64,000 nucleotides of DNA from Oscillospiraceae bacterium (lineage in GTDB: Bacteria > Bacillota > Clostridia > Oscillospirales > Ruminococcaceae). The notes below the pieces were generated by a model that saw nothing but the letters and a program-made list of their open reading frames with translations, ran no database searches and was not told the DNA's origin. Of the stretch, positions 55,045 through 62,521 are shown in pieces. The stretch covers positions 25,451-89,450 of the forward strand of contig JAITEB010000006.1 of assembly GCA_031282245.1 (NCBI GenBank), read 5' to 3'. Each line of letters begins with the position of its first letter. Position 1 is the stretch's first letter. The position numbers and the translations under genes were made by a program.

Positions 55045-55871
55045 GTTCGCTCTCCCCCGCCGCCGTCAGAGACAAGCATTTCTGAAAACGGGCCGCTTTC
55101 CGCCGCCTTCAGAACAATTTTTACAAGCGCTTCGCATATCCATCTCCCGGAATCGTCTTTCCCGAGCGCAAGTTCCGCCACGGGGTTTTCAACTTCAGCC
55201 TCGTATCCGGAGGGCGCGAAAACCTCTATACTGTACTCTCCCGCAAGAAGCCCGTTTTCAAATCTGTATTCGCGCGGGGATATCCCCGCAAACTGGAAAA
55301 CTCCCTCTTCACCGGAAAGCGTTTTATAGCCGACGTTTGTCTGAACCGCTCCGGAAATTTTCTCAATGCCGTCATATCCGTCAAATTCAAATTTTAAAAC
55401 GGCTTCCACAACCTCAATCAAAACTTCGCCGTAAGCTTCTTCGCCGCCAGAAGAATCCGCCGCCCGAATCTGAAGCAAAAACTTTCCTATCAAAGAGGGA
55501 GTAAACGCAACTTCAGGCAAAACAATTCCGCCTTTGGCAAAATCCTCCCCGGGCACCAAAACTTTGCCCTCGTCTATGGCTTCTCCGCTTTCCTCATACC
55601 AGCCGTATAAATATTCTCCAGGCTCCGCGCTGAGCGCCGCGGTGAGCGTAAGCGAATCCCCCGCCGTGACGGCCATATCGCCGGGCAGTCCGGAAAGCTC
55701 CATGCTGATACCGCCGCTGAACCCGTCTGTGCCGCCCGGCTCAGCGCTCGCTCCGTCCGGAAACGACAAACTCGCATTGACATCCGCAGCGGCGGGAAAA
55801 GTAAAGAATAGCAACAGCGCAAGCGTCATACAGAACAACACCGGCTCAGACCTATTCTTGAACGGATTCAT
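55041..55871 (-). CDS. Secreted Ig/Cna-like accessory protein
   Basis: The 276 residues have an ordinary Sec signal (MTLALLLFFTFPAAADV), then an Ig-like domain (GDMAVTAGDSLTLTAALSA, then YLYGWYEESGEAI) and a Cna-B-like domain (FQFAGISPREYRFENGLLAGEYSIEVFAPSGYEAEV) typical of surface adhesins and pilin backbones. There is no membrane anchor or sorting motif; the end is GGGGERT. The ATG at 55871 overlaps the sipW stop (ATGA). Its role is unknown; a matrix or adhesin part is likely from the company it keeps. Confidence 0.6.
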   Translation of the reverse strand: MNPFKNRSEPVLFCMTLALLLFFTFPAAADVNASLSFPDGASAEPGGTDGFSGGISMELSGLPGDMAVTAGDSLTLTAALSAEPGEYLYGWYEESGEAIDEGKVLVPGEDFAKGGIVLPEVAFTPSLIGKFLLQIRAADSSGGEEAYGEVLIEVVEAVLKFEFDGYDGIEKISGAVQTNVGYKTLSGEEGVFQFAGISPREYRFENGLLAGEYSIEVFAPSGYEAEVENPVAELALGKDDSGRWICEALVKIVLKAAESGPFSEMLVSDGGGGERT

Positions 55872-56500
55872 TTGGGATCAGCCTCCCTGGGATTGACATT
55901 GCCCATATTTTCCTCGGCATTCGGCTCTTTTAATTCATCCGGTTTTGTTTCAGCTTTTTCGTTCCGGCATGATTCGTCCTGTTCAACCGGCTTGCTCAGA
56001 ATGGTTTTTATAAGCAGATATATTAAAACCCCGATCAGCAGCAGCGCCGCTGTGCCTATGAGCAGTCTTGACGGATCCGCCAGCGGGCCCACGCCCTTGA
56101 GCCAATATACAACTTTTCCCACAGCCCGGTCGGCCATTACCGGCGGGTCGTCGGCGTTGTTGGCGTCGCCTCTTGTTATGAAGTACAGCCCCGCCTGTTT
56201 GTCGTTTATGACCTCGCGTATTCTGTGAGTTACTATCGAGCCGCTGGAGGCCCTGTACGTCAATATGTCGCCTTCTTTAAGAGCGCCCGGATCCTCGCCT
56301 TTTACTATCAGAATATCGCCCGAACCAAACGCAGGGTTCATGCTGCCGGTCTGAACCGTGAAAAGCCCATAGCCGAAAAACGGCAGAAGGCTTCCGGTAA
56401 GCCGCCTTATAAGCACGATTAAAAACAGGATTACTATCAGATAAGGCCAAAGCCCAAGAACTTTTAAAACCGGGTTTCTTTTTCTGGTCTCTTTTGGCAT
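55868..56500 (-). CDS. sipW: SipW-type (ER-type) signal peptidase I
   Basis: SipW removes the special signal peptides of TasA, TapA and camelysin-like proteins. The 210 residues have an N-terminal membrane helix (about 17-33), the nucleophile Ser53 in VQTGSMNP, and His92 in GSIVTHRI where bacterial-type enzymes have Lys, the mark of ER-type Ser-His peptidases. GDANNADDPPV follows, then a second helix (about 142-165) and a long charged cytoplasmic tail. It lies in the middle of four genes whose products carry matching signals. The ATG at 56500 has a modest GGGAAAGAAG upstream. Confidence 0.9.
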   Translation of the reverse strand: MPKETRKRNPVLKVLGLWPYLIVILFLIVLIRRLTGSLLPFFGYGLFTVQTGSMNPAFGSGDILIVKGEDPGALKEGDILTYRASSGSIVTHRIREVINDKQAGLYFITRGDANNADDPPVMADRAVGKVVYWLKGVGPLADPSRLLIGTAALLLIGVLIYLLIKTILSKPVEQDESCRNEKAETKPDELKEPNAEENMGNVNPREADPK

Positions 56501-56537
56501 TTATAAAAAACTTCTTTCCCTGTGATATACGGCGGCG

Positions 56538-57578
56538 TCAGTCCGCCGGGTTCAGATCCGGCTTTCCGGGCGAAATTTGCCTTTGCAACAGTTTGTCAAC
56601 GCGAGCCGTTATATTTGCGCTGACCGGATCCGGGGTTTGTATCTCCAAAATATCGTCCGGATCGGTGGCGTCATACGTAATAATAATATTATCAAGCGGC
56701 GTTCCCAAAACTGTGTAATCCACAGCGGACATGCCAAGGGCTTCTATAGTTCTTCCGATATTGGCCACGTCTGCGCTTCCGGAATTGATATACAGCGAAG
56801 CTATCGCCCCCGGCAGAACCTGGGAGACATTCCAACTGTGATCCATGTCCGGCGCAATTTCCAAGTTCCCGTACTGATACGGATTATCGACGTATTTTGT
56901 CGCGTCAATCCGGACAGGCATTATTATCTCTTTGCCGACGGGAATTATCGCCAGATAGCGCGCATCCGGCAGGGAATACCACATATATCCGGCAGCTTCG
57001 TCCCATGCGCAGCCGTTTGTCTGGAGATAGTCCTCATCAAGGCTTAAGGAGAAAAAATGACTGCTGCCCGGCATTTCCGAATCCGCCGCTCCGGGAAAAC
57101 CGGGATAGTTTGATGTGCCCGCCGTATAATCACTGTTTGGCATCTCACCGGATTTTACATACATACTGGGAGTTGTTTCCCATATGCCCCATGTCTTGCC
57201 GCCAAACACATATTTACTTTCATCATCGCCGAAACGAAAGCCCGCCCGGTTGGAAACCAGTTCCGCCTTGACGGCCATACCTTCGTCCGGGCTTATCAGA
57301 AGCGCGGCGGGCAGGTTCCCCGTATTTTTCAGCGTGACCAGACAGCTCACATAATTGGCCGGTTCCAGATAATGCGGTTCTGTGATATCGCCTGTGTCGT
57401 CCGACACCAGCTCGCTTTTGACAAATTCTACCGCAAGATCCCCCATAGTAAGGGAAAGCCCGGCGGCTATGCTTGTTGTGTACCACGCAAAGGTGAAAGC
57501 CGAAACCGCAAAAATCAAAACAAGCAAAAGAGCCGCCGGTTTTATATAATTTCTTTTTTCTTTATTCGATACCGGCAT
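56538..57578 (-). CDS. TasA/camelysin-like surface protein 3 (SipW-type signal)
   Basis: This 346-residue protein has an N-terminal helix ending in TFAWYTTSIAAGLSLTMGDL, the SipW-type signal with the conserved MGDLAVE strand behind it. The body has LKNTGNLPAALLI and SQVLPGAIASLY, and it ends LLQRQISPGKPDLNPAD. These three segments are shared with the neighbouring 291-residue protein, so the two are paralogues. By analogy with TasA, such proteins are secreted and may polymerise by donation of the N-terminal strand. The ATG at 57578 sits behind GGGGGAC; an ATG at 57599 is an alternative. A long hairpin precedes the gene. Confidence 0.75.
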   Translation of the reverse strand: MPVSNKEKRNYIKPAALLLVLIFAVSAFTFAWYTTSIAAGLSLTMGDLAVEFVKSELVSDDTGDITEPHYLEPANYVSCLVTLKNTGNLPAALLISPDEGMAVKAELVSNRAGFRFGDDESKYVFGGKTWGIWETTPSMYVKSGEMPNSDYTAGTSNYPGFPGAADSEMPGSSHFFSLSLDEDYLQTNGCAWDEAAGYMWYSLPDARYLAIIPVGKEIIMPVRIDATKYVDNPYQYGNLEIAPDMDHSWNVSQVLPGAIASLYINSGSADVANIGRTIEALGMSAVDYTVLGTPLDNIIITYDATDPDDILEIQTPDPVSANITARVDKLLQRQISPGKPDLNPAD

Positions 57579-57617
57579 ATCTGAAAGTCCCCCGTTCATA
57601 AACCGTTTTTCCCCGCA

Positions 57618-57681
57618 CAAAAAGGGATTTAATGTTTTTGCATAGTATTTGTTTGCAAAGTTGCCGCTAAATCCCTTTTTG
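57618..57681 (-). other. Large hairpin between two TasA-like genes
   Basis: A perfect 14-bp inverted repeat, CAAAAAGGGATTTA (57618-57631) and its complement (57668-57681), encloses smaller complementary segments. It lies in the 152-bp gap between two cluster genes on the minus strand. On that strand the arms end in TTTTTG, so it may act as a partial terminator or a processing/stability element that lowers expression of the downstream genes. Confidence 0.6.
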
Positions 57682-57730
57682 CTTGTGGAGAGGAATCCGG
57701 TTTATAATGATATATCCGGATTTTGCCGTT

Positions 57731-58606
57731 TTAATTAATTGTGAATCCGCTGGTCGGGTCGCTTGAATCGGCCGGAGAAATCTGGCGGGCAAGCAGGTTT
57801 TGAATCCAAGTTAAATCATTGTCGGAGGAGGCCTCTGGCGCTGTCAAATTCGCTGTCACTGAGGTAAGGCCTGCGCTGTCAAACAATGCGGTGATTGCTC
57901 CCGGCAGAACCTGGCTGCCCCGCCAGCCATCCTCGTTGGCGTTAATATTAAGTGTAGATGCTTGGTAAGCGTTCCAGACAAGCCCGTCCGCAACTACGTC
58001 AACGGCTATCGGGGCTACTGCCTCAGTATCAAGCACAAGAAGCCAAACGTCGTTTGTAGAATCACCGTTAGTGTCAAAGCTGAACCAGGCCCAGTTACCG
58101 CTATAACCGGCGGTAATGGCAGAAATCGCAGTTTCGTTAATATTTAGCTTGAAATATCCTTCGGGAATTACATCGCTGAAAGTCTCAATTGAATCGCTAA
58201 CCACTCCGGCAGTATAGTCAACGATACCCGATGCAGTTTCACCAGCCCAAGTCTCTGGAACATCGCCGTTCTTGTCCGCATCGGAAAATTCAGCCTCAAT
58301 CTCAAACTCTTCAAGCATTGTGAACAAAACAGCGGCGGGAATATCGCCTGTGTTCTCAATAGTTGAACCATAGGGAACGCCAACGCCCGGCTCAAGGGGA
58401 TACGAATAGCCGTTAGTACCGTAAGGCTCAAGCACTGTAAAATTACCAAGCTCAACCGCAAGGTCGCCCATAGTAATTTCGACGCTTCCTGACACAGTGG
58501 TGGTGAACCAGGCATATGTAACGCCGGACACCCCAATAAGCAGGATAAGCAGCAGGACGATAAACAACGCTTTATTGTTATTTTTCTTCGCTTTGGAATT
58601 AGTCAT
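57731..58606 (-). CDS. TasA/camelysin-like surface protein 2 (SipW-type signal)
   Basis: The 291 residues begin MTNSKAKKNNNKALFIVLL and the signal ends TYAWFTTTVSGSVEITMGDL, matching the SipW-type pattern (compare TWAAFND...GTLDL in TasA, from memory). The body has IENTGDIPAAVLFTM, GSQVLPGAITALF and the C-terminal LLARQISPADSS, all paralogous to protein 3. It is rich in Asp, Thr and Ala and has no anchor or sorting motif, consistent with an extracellular fibre subunit. The ATG at 58606 follows GAGGAGA. It lies 94 bp after protein 1 and a hairpin occupies that gap. Confidence 0.75.
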   Translation of the reverse strand: MTNSKAKKNNNKALFIVLLLILLIGVSGVTYAWFTTTVSGSVEITMGDLAVELGNFTVLEPYGTNGYSYPLEPGVGVPYGSTIENTGDIPAAVLFTMLEEFEIEAEFSDADKNGDVPETWAGETASGIVDYTAGVVSDSIETFSDVIPEGYFKLNINETAISAITAGYSGNWAWFSFDTNGDSTNDVWLLVLDTEAVAPIAVDVVADGLVWNAYQASTLNINANEDGWRGSQVLPGAITALFDSAGLTSVTANLTAPEASSDNDLTWIQNLLARQISPADSSDPTSGFTIN

Positions 58607-58650
58607 ATTCGCCAGTCTCCTCTTTTTAATTTATTTATATATTTTTTATT

Positions 58651-58674
58651 AAAAGGGTTAGATTTTACCCTTTT
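58651..58674 (-). other. Hairpin between TasA-like genes 1 and 2
   Basis: AAAAGGGT and ACCCTTTT pair across an 8-base loop in the 94-bp gap. On the minus strand it is followed by AATAAAAAATAT, so it is not a standard terminator. A similar element precedes the next gene, suggesting planned differences in subunit levels. Confidence 0.45.
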
Positions 58675-58700
58675 GCCCAGAGATACGCAACACGCAAAGA

Positions 58701-59828
58701 CTAATTCACTGTTCTTGTTTCCGGGTTGCGCTGAAGTTTGAAATATTCCATCGCTTCTTCTATGCTTGAGAAGTGTGAGGACGGCTTTTTGCTTCCGCCA
58801 AAGTTAAAGCCGAACAGCGAAAAACCCTGGGCCTCCTGCTCTTCTTCAGTGGCTTCTTCTTCAACGGCGATGAAAATCGGCTGGAGTTCCATTCCCCAGA
58901 CGCCAAACACGTCATGAATGGCGCTTGTCTTTCCGTCCCCATAGTCCACATTCTGTACCGCCAGCCAGTTAACCTGAATTTTCAGTTCCCCATTTTGGAA
59001 TATATTATTAACTCCGTCGGTGTTGCTGTTTGAAAGTTCGTGAGTTCCGTCGCCGTTAATCCCGTCGGGATTATTAACCGGGTTGGCCGGCTTTTCGTCT
59101 GCGGGGGCGTAATAAGTGTCCGGTCCCGCCATCTCTATCTTGAAAATAACCGGGCACGTGGAACCCCGTCCGACAAGATCAATATAAATATTTTCGTCAT
59201 CGGGAACATCGTCCGGCGGAGTGTCTTTAACCGAGATAAGCGCCTGCGCCGTCGTAGTGTCGTCAAGGGCATATACGCCGTAAATATATTCCGATCCCGG
59301 TATATCCATATATCCATCCTGTTTCAAAGTCTCTTCCCAGTCAATTGTAACTCTGAAAACCGGCTTGTTTTCATCAATGTTGATGTCCGCAAGACTAATT
59401 TCGGATGAGGTGCCTGTCGTTTCCTCCCCGTCATCGTCGGAATTGATCGTAACCGCGCCCAGAAGCGCACTGGGCTTAATCTGAACAATAGCGTTGGGAA
59501 CGGCTCTGGGGTTGCTTGCTTCATTGTTTTGAAAGACCCCTTTGAGATAGATATACCCGCCCGGCTCCAAAAAGACTGGCTCCGTTATCGTCGCTTCCCC
59601 GCCGTCCGGGTCGTACTTGTCTGTTGTAAGCGTGACTTTCAGATCCGCCAGTCCCGCGGTCATAGCGCCCGTCACCACCGTCGTAAACCAGGCGTAAGTT
59701 ATCCCCATGCTGAACATGAGCAAAACCGCGACCGCCAGAACCGCCAGCCGCTTCTTTTTAGCAAGAGCTTTGAATTCAGCCGCAAACCGCGCCGCAAAGC
59801 TGAGAAATCCCGCCGCTTTTTCTTTCAT
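58701..59828 (-). CDS. TasA/camelysin-like surface protein 1 (SipW-type signal), first gene of the cluster
   Basis: The 375-residue protein has an unusually long basic N-terminus (about 30 residues) before the hydrophobic helix, which ends ITYAWFTTVVTGAMTAGLADL, again the SipW-type signal. The body includes EPVFLEPGGYIYLKGVF and an internal run rich in Asn, Asp and Gly; the end (EEATEEEQEAQGF, then SSIEEAMEYFKLQ) is acidic and helical, unlike the other two. It may be a base, cap or minor subunit. The ATG at 59828 follows AAAGGGAGA; the TTG one codon earlier is too close. It heads the minus-strand run down to the amylopullulanase. Confidence 0.72.
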   Translation of the reverse strand: MKEKAAGFLSFAARFAAEFKALAKKKRLAVLAVAVLLMFSMGITYAWFTTVVTGAMTAGLADLKVTLTTDKYDPDGGEATITEPVFLEPGGYIYLKGVFQNNEASNPRAVPNAIVQIKPSALLGAVTINSDDDGEETTGTSSEISLADINIDENKPVFRVTIDWEETLKQDGYMDIPGSEYIYGVYALDDTTTAQALISVKDTPPDDVPDDENIYIDLVGRGSTCPVIFKIEMAGPDTYYAPADEKPANPVNNPDGINGDGTHELSNSNTDGVNNIFQNGELKIQVNWLAVQNVDYGDGKTSAIHDVFGVWGMELQPIFIAVEEEATEEEQEAQGFSLFGFNFGGSKKPSSHFSSIEEAMEYFKLQRNPETRTVN

Positions 59829-60240
59829 CAAAATCTCCCTTTCGGAATTTTTAAATTTGGATGTCGTCAGAATAAATATGCAAAATTAGTCGAATTTCGT
59901 ATAAAACATCTATAAAAATCAACTATTTTTCCGAATTTATATATAATTTTCACAATTAATAAGATAAGTATATACAGACTATTAGCGTTAGTGTGAAAAG
60001 AAACGACTTAAAAATATACATTTTCGACCAAGTTTTTTTCGCAATAATTAACGATTTGCAAGCTTTCTTTTGCATCTATCTGTATTATTAATAGCTAATA
60101 GTCCCGAACAGGCTTAAATAGCCAGTCTATTCTTTTAAAAGTTGGGATTTAATAAAAAATTTATTCTTGAACTCTTTTAAAAGCTTTTTATTTATGGTAT
60201 AGTATTTTTCATAAGTCGGCTTAGTAAATATTTGTTTTCC

Positions 60241-60296
60241 ATTATTAATTTTTTATTGCACAAAATTACTATTTTGTGCAATAAAAAATTAATAAT
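60241..60296. repeat. 56-bp perfect palindrome (26-bp arms, 4-base loop)
   Basis: Bases 60241-60266 are exactly complementary to 60271-60296, with TACT between. The inner part of each arm is TTGCACAAAAT. In RNA it would be a very stable hairpin; in DNA it presents two inverted copies of a possible regulator half-site. The right half shares an exact 18-mer with 60431-60448. Confidence 0.85.
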
Positions 60297-60328
60297 TTAC
60301 AATATTTATACTAAAAATATAAATTAAA

Positions 60329-60361
60329 GGCAAAGATGCTGTAATTCGCAACATCTTTGCC
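60329..60361 (-). other. Stem-loop in the divergent region
   Basis: GGCAAAGATG (60329-60338) and CATCTTTGCC (60352-60361) form a 10-bp stem with a 13-base loop. On the minus strand TTTAATTT follows, so it may act as a weak terminator toward the surface cluster. Confidence 0.45.
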
Positions 60362-60430
60362 CATATATACAATTTATATTCATTTTTTCTGGCGGTTGAA
60401 TCGCTATTAATAATAATTTAATTATATCCA

Positions 60431-60448
60431 ATTGCACAAAATAGTAAT
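60431..60448 (+). promoter_or_regulatory. 18-mer repeated in inverted orientation: candidate operator
   Basis: ATTGCACAAAATAGTAAT here is the exact reverse complement of 60265-60282 within the palindrome. It lies 53 bp ahead of the AraC start codon. A regulator site for this gene or for the divergent cluster is the simplest reading. Confidence 0.55.
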
Positions 60449-60501
60449 TAGGTGAAAGTGGCGTATTATCATAAAGGCTTTATAATGCAGGGGGGTTATC
60501 T

Positions 60502-61374
60502 ATGACTGCGAAAAAAAAGGCGCGTTACAAATACTATGAAGTGCTGCTGAATTTTCCAATAGTCGCTCAGCTGGAAGCCTTGGCGCAGCATACCGGAAAC
60601 CCTGGTATTCCGCATTTTCACAACTGCCTTGAAATCGGATATTGCTTCGATGGATACGGAGAAATAATCATTGGGGAAAACTCGTATTCTTATACGAAAA
60701 AATCATTTTCTGTAATACCCCAGAATTGCCTTCATGACATAATACCCGCAAAAAGCATAAAAAATCACTGGGAATATCTATTTGTAGATACTGCCCACTT
60801 TATCTCACCTGTTTACACAAACAATCCCAAAATGTCGAAAAACCTTGCCGCAAGAATAAACAGAAGGGGATATCTGCTTCACAGCAATAAACATAAAACT
60901 ATAGCTTCTCTTATATTAAACATTATGGATCTGTACAGGAAAAAAGGCGAAATGTATCAGGAATGCGCAAAAGACATCATGGCCGCTCTTATGATACAGG
61001 TTGCGCGCCTTACCGCCAGCGAAGATCAGGATCGGGAATACGAGAATTCAAGCAATATGTTTATTACAAACGCGCTTAACTACATCGGTGAAAATTTTAA
61101 GTATAAGATCCAGATTTCAGATATCGCCAGAGCCTGCCATCTAAGCGAAACGCACTTCCGCCGACTTTTCAGGCAAAGTATGAATATGTCGCCTCTGGCT
61201 TATCTGAATTTAGTCCGGATTGAAGCCTCCTGCAAAATGCTGAGATTAACAAACGCGTCAATTCAGGACATTGCCATGAATTGCGGTTTTGATACTCTTC
61301 CCACTTTTAATAGAAATTTCCAAAAAATTATGAACGCCAGCCCGCAGCAGTGGCGCAAAGAAGGCAAACTCTGA
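60502..61374 (+). CDS. AraC-family regulator with cupin sensor domain
   Basis: The 290 residues start with a cupin-type sensing domain (HFHNCLEIGYCFDGYGEIII, then SFSVIPQNCLHDI) and end with two helix-turn-helix motifs of the AraC domain (ISDIARACHLSETHFRRLF and SIQDIAMNCGFDTLPTFNR). Such regulators usually answer to a sugar or sugar derivative. It is divergent from the surface/amylase cluster across a 673-bp region with repeated putative operators, so it is the obvious candidate to control that cluster. The ATG at 60502 follows CAGGGGGG. Confidence 0.9.
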   Translation: MTAKKKARYKYYEVLLNFPIVAQLEALAQHTGNPGIPHFHNCLEIGYCFDGYGEIIIGENSYSYTKKSFSVIPQNCLHDIIPAKSIKNHWEYLFVDTAHFISPVYTNNPKMSKNLAARINRRGYLLHSNKHKTIASLILNIMDLYRKKGEMYQECAKDIMAALMIQVARLTASEDQDREYENSSNMFITNALNYIGENFKYKIQISDIARACHLSETHFRRLFRQSMNMSPLAYLNLVRIEASCKMLRLTNASIQDIAMNCGFDTLPTFNRNFQKIMNASPQQWRKEGKL

Positions 61375-61494
61375 GCTCGCATAAATATATGCTGTAATAA
61401 TTAATATTTTTCTCTCTTTTTGCGGCGATGACATTGGGCGGCAAGGCGCCTGGCCGCCGTAAAACCAAATTAGTTAAATAATTTGTATTATTAA

Positions 61495-61523
61495 TTGTTT
61501 TGGCTGATTATATGTGTTAAAAT
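61495..61523 (+). promoter_or_regulatory. Probable promoter of the 61579 gene
   Basis: TTGTTT, 17 bp, TAAAAT, ending 55 bp before the ATG. Upstream at 61437-61459 a GGCGGC/GCCGCC stem may mark the end of the AraC transcript. Confidence 0.5.
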
Positions 61524-61578
61524 AGCTATATTCTGTTCTTAATATTAATAATATAAAAAACCGGAGCTGAAAAATATT

Positions 61579-62442
61579 ATGGCAATTTCTTATATAATTT
61601 TTGCGGCCGCGCTGGCCGCGCTTGTCCCTGTCAGAATATGGCAGTACAGCGCTATAATTGACCCTGTGACAGGCTTTTATACCCAAGACAGCGTGAGCAA
61701 ATATATTCTTATGGGCATAATCCTGATTGCGTTCGCGCTTATCGTCTTTTTCACACTGAGAGAAAGAACCGTCCCGAATTTCCCGCTGCAAAACGGCAGC
61801 AAGGGGCTTGGCGCGGCTTTTGCGGCCGCTTCGGCGGTTCTGCTGGTGATTTCTGTTTTGAATATATTAAGAGAGACGCTTCCGGCAAGCGGCATATCAA
61901 AGGCAATACCCGCAAACCTGCTGAATATTCTCTGCGCGGTGATTTTCCTGGCATTGGGCGTGAAATTTTTCCTCGGGATGTTCAACGACAATTTCACGCG
62001 GATAATGCTTTTATATCCGGTGCTGTGGTCTATGGTGCGGCTTTGGAAAATTTTCACGGGCTATCAGACAGTTTTCTCAATAAGCGAACATCTGCTGGAC
62101 ATACTCTCCTGCATGCTGACGACGATTTTCTTTTTGTCGGCGGCGTATGTCGCCTCGGGATTTGCGGGGGTGAGCAGGAAGCATCAGAAAATTGCCGTTG
62201 TGACCGGAACTTCCGGGGCGATGATTTCTGTCGTCAACGCGGCGGGAAAGCTGTATTCCGAATCCAGCCCGAAATTTGGGGCCACGCTGGAAAATACGCG
62301 GTACAATTCGCTGGTGGAGCTTTTTGTGGGGATAATCCCGCTTGTTTTCTGCGCGTATATTTGCTTTGGACAAGACCGGGCGAACTCTCAGGAAAATTTT
62401 GAGCTTCTGCTGGAGGACGGGGAGAAGGAGCAGAGAATTTGA
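61579..62442 (+). CDS. Membrane protein of unknown function
   Basis: The 287 residues form about seven or eight membrane helices (e.g. ISYIIFAAALAALVPV, ILMGIILIAFALIVFF, LLNILCAVIFLALGV, LVELFVGIIPLVFCAY) and end in an acidic cytoplasmic tail (LLLEDGEKEQRI). I do not recognise the family. It has its own promoter and lies 79 bp before the COG0523 gene, so the two could be co-transcribed. The start ATG at 61579 has only a weak GGAGCTG upstream. Confidence 0.75.
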   Translation: MAISYIIFAAALAALVPVRIWQYSAIIDPVTGFYTQDSVSKYILMGIILIAFALIVFFTLRERTVPNFPLQNGSKGLGAAFAAASAVLLVISVLNILRETLPASGISKAIPANLLNILCAVIFLALGVKFFLGMFNDNFTRIMLLYPVLWSMVRLWKIFTGYQTVFSISEHLLDILSCMLTTIFFLSAAYVASGFAGVSRKHQKIAVVTGTSGAMISVVNAAGKLYSESSPKFGATLENTRYNSLVELFVGIIPLVFCAYICFGQDRANSQENFELLLEDGEKEQRI

Positions 62443-62457
62443 CAGATCATAATTGCA

Positions 62458-62473
62458 AGTTTTATATAAAACT
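62458..62473. promoter_or_regulatory. 16-bp palindrome ahead of the COG0523 gene
   Basis: AGTTTTATATAAAACT is a perfect palindrome in the 79-bp gap before the metallochaperone gene. It may be an operator; it does not match the Zur box I know from Bacillus. Confidence 0.35.
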
Positions 62474-62521
62474 GAATAAGACTGGTCAAAAACTAAAAGA
62501 AGGGTAAAAAAGGGTAAAAGA

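Larger units (their letters stand above)
59829..60501. other. Long AT-rich divergent control region
   Basis: The 673-bp region separates the surface cluster from the divergent AraC gene. It contains no credible open frame. It holds a 56-bp palindrome (60241-60296), a stem-loop (60329-60361) and a repeated 18-mer (60431-60448). Several TATAAT-like strings occur, as expected at this AT content, and I could not settle on a promoter for either side. Confidence 0.55.
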
